Origin: Lachnospira pectinoschiza
GTDB taxonomy: Bacteria; Bacillota; Clostridia; Lachnospirales; Lachnospiraceae
Assembly (NCBI RefSeq): GCF_900103815.1
Contig: NZ_FNHZ01000007.1
Span: 99,565-163,564, forward strand
Length of the DNA: 64,000 nt
Reading direction: 5' to 3'
Within the stretch, counting starts at the first letter, position 1, and each line of letters opens with the position of its first letter. The position numbers and the translations under genes are program-made. The notes beneath the pieces are model-generated. The model was not told the origin of the DNA, did not search any database, and was given only the letters and a program-made list of their open reading frames with translations. Below are positions 61,801 through 64,000 of the stretch, one piece after another.

Positions 61801-63381
61801 CCAGATAAGGTTTGCCCAAAATGTGGTCATAAACTAGACAAATTAGGCTTTGATATTCCCTTTGAAACTTTCCTTGGATTTAAAGGAAACAAAGAGCCTG
61901 ATATCGATCTTAACTTCTCTAATGAGTATCAGTCAAAGGCCCATGCCTACACTGAAGTTATTTTTGGTAAAGGTCAGACCTTTAAAGCTGGAACTGTAGG
62001 TACTGTTGCAGAAAAGACAGCCTATGGATACGTATTAAAATATATCGAAGAAAAGAATGAAAAAAGAGCCGCCCAGGGACTTCCACCGATTGTTAAAAGA
62101 AGATGTGAAATCGAGAGAATCTCTAATGGTTGCATAGATGTTAAAAGAACAACAGGACAGCATCCTGGTGGTATCGTAGTACTTCCACTTGGCGATGAAA
62201 TTCATACATTTACACCGGTACAGCACCCTGCAAATGATATGACATCCCCAATTATTACTACACATTTTGATTACCACAGTATTGATCATAACTTGTTAAA
62301 GCTGGATATTTTAGGACACCTTGATCCTACTATGATTCGAATGCTACAGGATTTAACAGGAATGGATCCACTAACAATACCCCTTGATTCTAAGGAAGTA
62401 ATGTCTTTATTTATGAACACATCTGCCCTTGGAATAAAGCCGGAAGATATTGATGGCTGTAAGCTTGGAGCCCTTGGTATCCCTGAGTTTGGTACAGATT
62501 TTGCCATGCAGATGCTTATTGATACAAAGCCAACTAAGTTCTCGGATTTAGTTCGAATTGCAGGTTTATCTCATGGTACTGACGTATGGCTAGGTAACGC
62601 CCAAGAATTGTTAAAAGAAGGCAAGGCTACAATCAGTACAGCGATTTGTACTCGTGATGATATTATGACTTACTTGATTTATAATGGCATCGAATCAGAG
62701 ACAGCCTTTAAAATCATGGAAGCTGTAAGAAAGGGTAAGGTAGCTAAAGGCGCCGAGCCTAAGTGGGAAGAGTGGAAACAAATGTTACTAGATAAGGGAA
62801 TTCCTGACTGGTATATTTGGTCCTGTGAAAAGATTCAGTATATGTTCCCTAAGGCCCATGCCGCAGCTTACGTAATGATGGCTTGGCGAGTAGCCTACTG
62901 TAAGGTATTCTATCCACTAGAATTCTACACAGCCTTTTTCTCAATTAGAGCTAAAGCCTTTGATTATGAGAAAATGGCCATGGGACGCGATAGACTTGAC
63001 TACTATATTAATCTATATAAACAAAAGAAGGCAGAAGGCACACTCTCTAATACGGAAGATGATGAACTTCATGATATGCGTATTGTGCAGGAAATGTATG
63101 CTAGAGGCTTTGAGTTTATGCCAATTGATATATATAAAGCCAAGGCAAGAAGCTTCCAGATAATAGACGGCAAGATTATGCCATCCTTTAAGGTGGTAGA
63201 AAAGATTGGTGAATCTGCCGGTGAAAATATTGAAATCGCCGCTCGTGCAGGAAAGTTCCTATCTAAGGAAGACCTACGTACTAGAGCTAAGATTGGACAG
63301 ACTGTAATAGATAAGCTATCAGATCTAGGTTTACTAGAGGGTATGGCTCAGTCTAACCAGTTGTCTTTATTTGATTTTTAA
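58885..63381 (+). CDS. polC: DNA polymerase III alpha subunit, Gram-positive type PolC
   Basis: 1498 residues. N-terminal and OB-fold domains to about 350 (a coiled-coil stretch near 175-225), the PHP domain from about 365 (ELHCHTKMSDMDGVS) split by the DEDDh 3'-5' exonuclease (FVVFDIETTGFSAIEDKI, AHNAMFDTSFI, LDSHHRAVDDAAATADIF), then the polymerase core with SRGSVGSSFAATMAGI, a zinc-binding Cys set (CPECYYVD to CPKCGHK), catalytic acidic EPDIDLNFS, and IQYMFPKAHAAAYVMMA. Main replicative polymerase of low-GC Gram-positives. The ATG is 1 bp after the ispG stop. Confidence 0.98.
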   Translation: MYNFFDVFKTLRLPDNLRAYFEDVEVIKVTKTSTNSLARIYISSSRIIEKEVVYKVESALKRQVFRIQNMDVRIIERYKLSKNYNPQNIMDIYYDSILFELEKYWTLEYNILKNSKWEFRASDNLALYIEDSFLSRAHGEDLVDYFKQIFLNRFGFEIDVEYEFVESKSSFEEEKAYKVRRRVEEIQNNIKEVDEEVKAAKKLKEEKEAKQKAYLEKMNARERGGSRNSLNFARQKANDDVLWGRDFFDDPIEIKTIDSAIGECAISGMIRSIDLREIRNERTIVSFVMTDFTDSIVVKIFSKNEMLPELLDVVKEKNFIKLKGIAQLDKYDGEITISNVSGIRRANDTRVVRSDDALYKRVELHCHTKMSDMDGVSYVQDIIDQAYKWGHRSIAITDHGVAQAFPDAFHKVQALEKSAKKAGKDFDFKVIYGVECYLVDDTVKIVTDSKSQSLRDSFVVFDIETTGFSAIEDKIIEIGAVKVENGEITDRFSTFINPQIPIPFRIENLTHINDQMVMDAPTIDVALPKFLEFCKGSAVVAHNAMFDTSFIGHKAEDLGLEVDFTIIDTVPLAQFLMPNLHNYKLDTLTKHLAVVLDSHHRAVDDAAATADIFVKFIKMLEERDIFTLDQLNEKAKMTDDIIRKLHQYHCIILASNELGRINLYRLISASHLQYFSRFPKMPKSLINKYREGLIIGSACEAGELFRALVNGRSNAEIARIVSFYDYLEIQPIGNNAFMIEKEDYYVKSEEDLRDLNRKIVALGEKFKKPVVATCDVHFLNPEDEVYRRILMAGKGFDDADNQAPLYLHTTEEMLHEFDYLGEEKAFEVVVTNPNKISDMCEKIEPVRPDKRPPVIENSDEMLRKICYDRAHELYGPELPEIVSERLERELNSIISNGYSVMYIIAQKLVWKSNDDGYLVGSRGSVGSSFAATMAGITEVNPLSPHYLCPECYYVDFDSEDVKAFAGGAGCDMPDKVCPKCGHKLDKLGFDIPFETFLGFKGNKEPDIDLNFSNEYQSKAHAYTEVIFGKGQTFKAGTVGTVAEKTAYGYVLKYIEEKNEKRAAQGLPPIVKRRCEIERISNGCIDVKRTTGQHPGGIVVLPLGDEIHTFTPVQHPANDMTSPIITTHFDYHSIDHNLLKLDILGHLDPTMIRMLQDLTGMDPLTIPLDSKEVMSLFMNTSALGIKPEDIDGCKLGALGIPEFGTDFAMQMLIDTKPTKFSDLVRIAGLSHGTDVWLGNAQELLKEGKATISTAICTRDDIMTYLIYNGIESETAFKIMEAVRKGKVAKGAEPKWEEWKQMLLDKGIPDWYIWSCEKIQYMFPKAHAAAYVMMAWRVAYCKVFYPLEFYTAFFSIRAKAFDYEKMAMGRDRLDYYINLYKQKKAEGTLSNTEDDELHDMRIVQEMYARGFEFMPIDIYKAKARSFQIIDGKIMPSFKVVEKIGESAGENIEIAARAGKFLSKEDLRTRAKIGQTVIDKLSDLGLLEGMAQSNQLSLFDF

Positions 63382-63396
63382 GAAAATGTAACATAA

Positions 63397-63466
63397 AACC
63401 CTCTTTACTATATAAGTATGAAAGAAGTTTTTTAGGTAACTTATATTAGTAAAGAGGGTTATTTTT
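63397..63466 (+). terminator. polC terminator, relative of the element before fliK
   Basis: AACCCTCTTTACTATATAAGT (63397-63417, split as a 21-nt arm) pairs with the 22-nt arm at 63439-63460 ending GAGGGTT, one unpaired A; then ATTTTT. The loop contains GTTTTTTAGG, also found in the loop of the element at 20996. A shorter alternative hairpin before that internal T-tract is possible. Confidence 0.85.
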
Positions 63467-63627
63467 ATAGAAAAATTTAAGAGCATTTTTATATTAAAGC
63501 TATAGTAAAATTTGACCTGATTTTAAGGAAACTCGCAACCATGCGGCTTTAGTCAAGTCTATTTTTTAAAGGATAGATAAGGATAAAATATACAGTAAAA
63601 AAATTGGAGAAAAAAGCAAAAAAGGTG
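63467..63627 (+). other. gap before rRNA promoter, no feature seen
   Basis: AT-rich sequence with no ORF of note, no clear promoter and no strong hairpin. It could contain UP-element-like A/T tracts just before the -35 (AAAAAAGCAAAAAAGG near 63608-63625). Confidence 0.4.
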
Positions 63628-63656
63628 TTGACATAAAGTGTTAGGGATGATAATAT
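63628..63656 (+). promoter_or_regulatory. rrn P: rRNA operon promoter
   Basis: Perfect -35 TTGACA (63628-63633), 17-nt spacer, -10 TAATAT (63651-63656), with A-rich upstream DNA resembling an UP element. Predicted start near 63663, ~240 nt before the 16S gene. Confidence 0.85.
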
Positions 63657-63662
63657 GTATAA

Positions 63663-63901
63663 GCCGTTGCGACACAGCAATGACAACAAAACATCAACAA
63701 AGCCAGTAAACACAAGGCTTTGAAGATAAGAACCTTGACAACTGAACAGAATGACAACCTTGAAAATTCTTTGAAATATTCAAGCGAGTAATCAATCGTA
63801 AAACAAATTTTGTTTTGAAATGATTATCCTTAATAACAGTAATGTTAAACGGAAACGAAACTATTAAGCTAGTTCGTTCAGAACTAAGCTAAGGTAAAAC
63901 T
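63663..63901 (+). other. 16S rRNA leader with processing hairpins
   Basis: CCTTGACAACTGAACAG (about 63733) resembles the conserved TTGAAAACTGAAC-type leader of Firmicutes rRNA operons. Hairpins: AAAACAA/TTGTTTT (about 63799-63815), AACA-GTAA-TGTT, and AGCTAGTTC with GAACTAAGCT (63867-63875 with 63881-63890) just before the mature 5' end. They are likely antitermination or RNase processing sites. Confidence 0.6.

Positions 63902-64000
<99 letters not shown>

Overview
The window looks like a chromosomal segment of a motile, AT-rich Clostridia bacterium, most likely a Lachnospiraceae member. This is inferred from gene order, low GC, CodY, PolC, bactofilin, FliY instead of FliN, and CheC/CheD chemotaxis; the species cannot be fixed from the sequence. 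All credible genes lie on the + strand, and there is no IS element, prophage, CRISPR array or tRNA.

Region 1 (1-6987) is the end of a type IV pilus or pseudopilus cluster. It holds a cut-off protein of unknown function, a very large PilX/GspK-like minor pilin with a predicted beta-helix middle, two conventional pseudopilins, and a large exported protein with two calcium-loop-like motifs. Region 2 (7101-12726) is housekeeping and DNA uptake: yifB/comM, dprA, topA and codY.

Region 3 (13045-47010) is the fla/che supercluster. Its order is flgB-flgC-fliE-fliF-fliG-fliH-fliI-fliJ-motE, then fliK-flgD-TIGR02530-flgE, then swrD(flbD)-motA-motB-fliL-fliM-fliY-cheY-fliO-fliP-fliQ-fliR-flhB-flhA-flhF-flhG-pilZ-cheB-cheA-cheW-cheC-cheD-small membrane protein-fliA-fapA. 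The order parallels Bacillus subtilis, but the sequence suggests it is cut into transcriptional blocks. A double terminator followed by a sigma-D-like promoter precedes fliK. A folded leader precedes flgE, a strong terminator follows it, and a new promoter with a CodY-box-like site precedes swrD. Further structured gaps lie before fliM, before flhA and between cheC and cheD.

Region 4 (47103-49239) holds three poorly known genes: a small soluble protein, a membrane/coiled-coil protein at the position SwrB has in Bacillus, and a small MltG/YceG-like LysM protein without a catalytic domain. Region 5 (49405-63381) is the conserved rpsB-tsf-(bactofilin)-pyrH-frr-uppS-cdsA-dxr-rseP-ispG-polC block for translation, UMP kinase, undecaprenyl and phospholipid synthesis, the MEP pathway and replication. 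Region 6 (63397-64000) has the polC terminator, a strong rRNA promoter, the rRNA leader and the first ~100 nt of a 16S rRNA gene.

No wholly new multi-gene system is evident. The most promising unexplained items are the pilus-tip module at the left edge, the possible regulatory RNA elements inside the flagellar cluster, and the small genes between fapA and rpsB. All functional calls are from reading motifs and gene order; no database search was possible.
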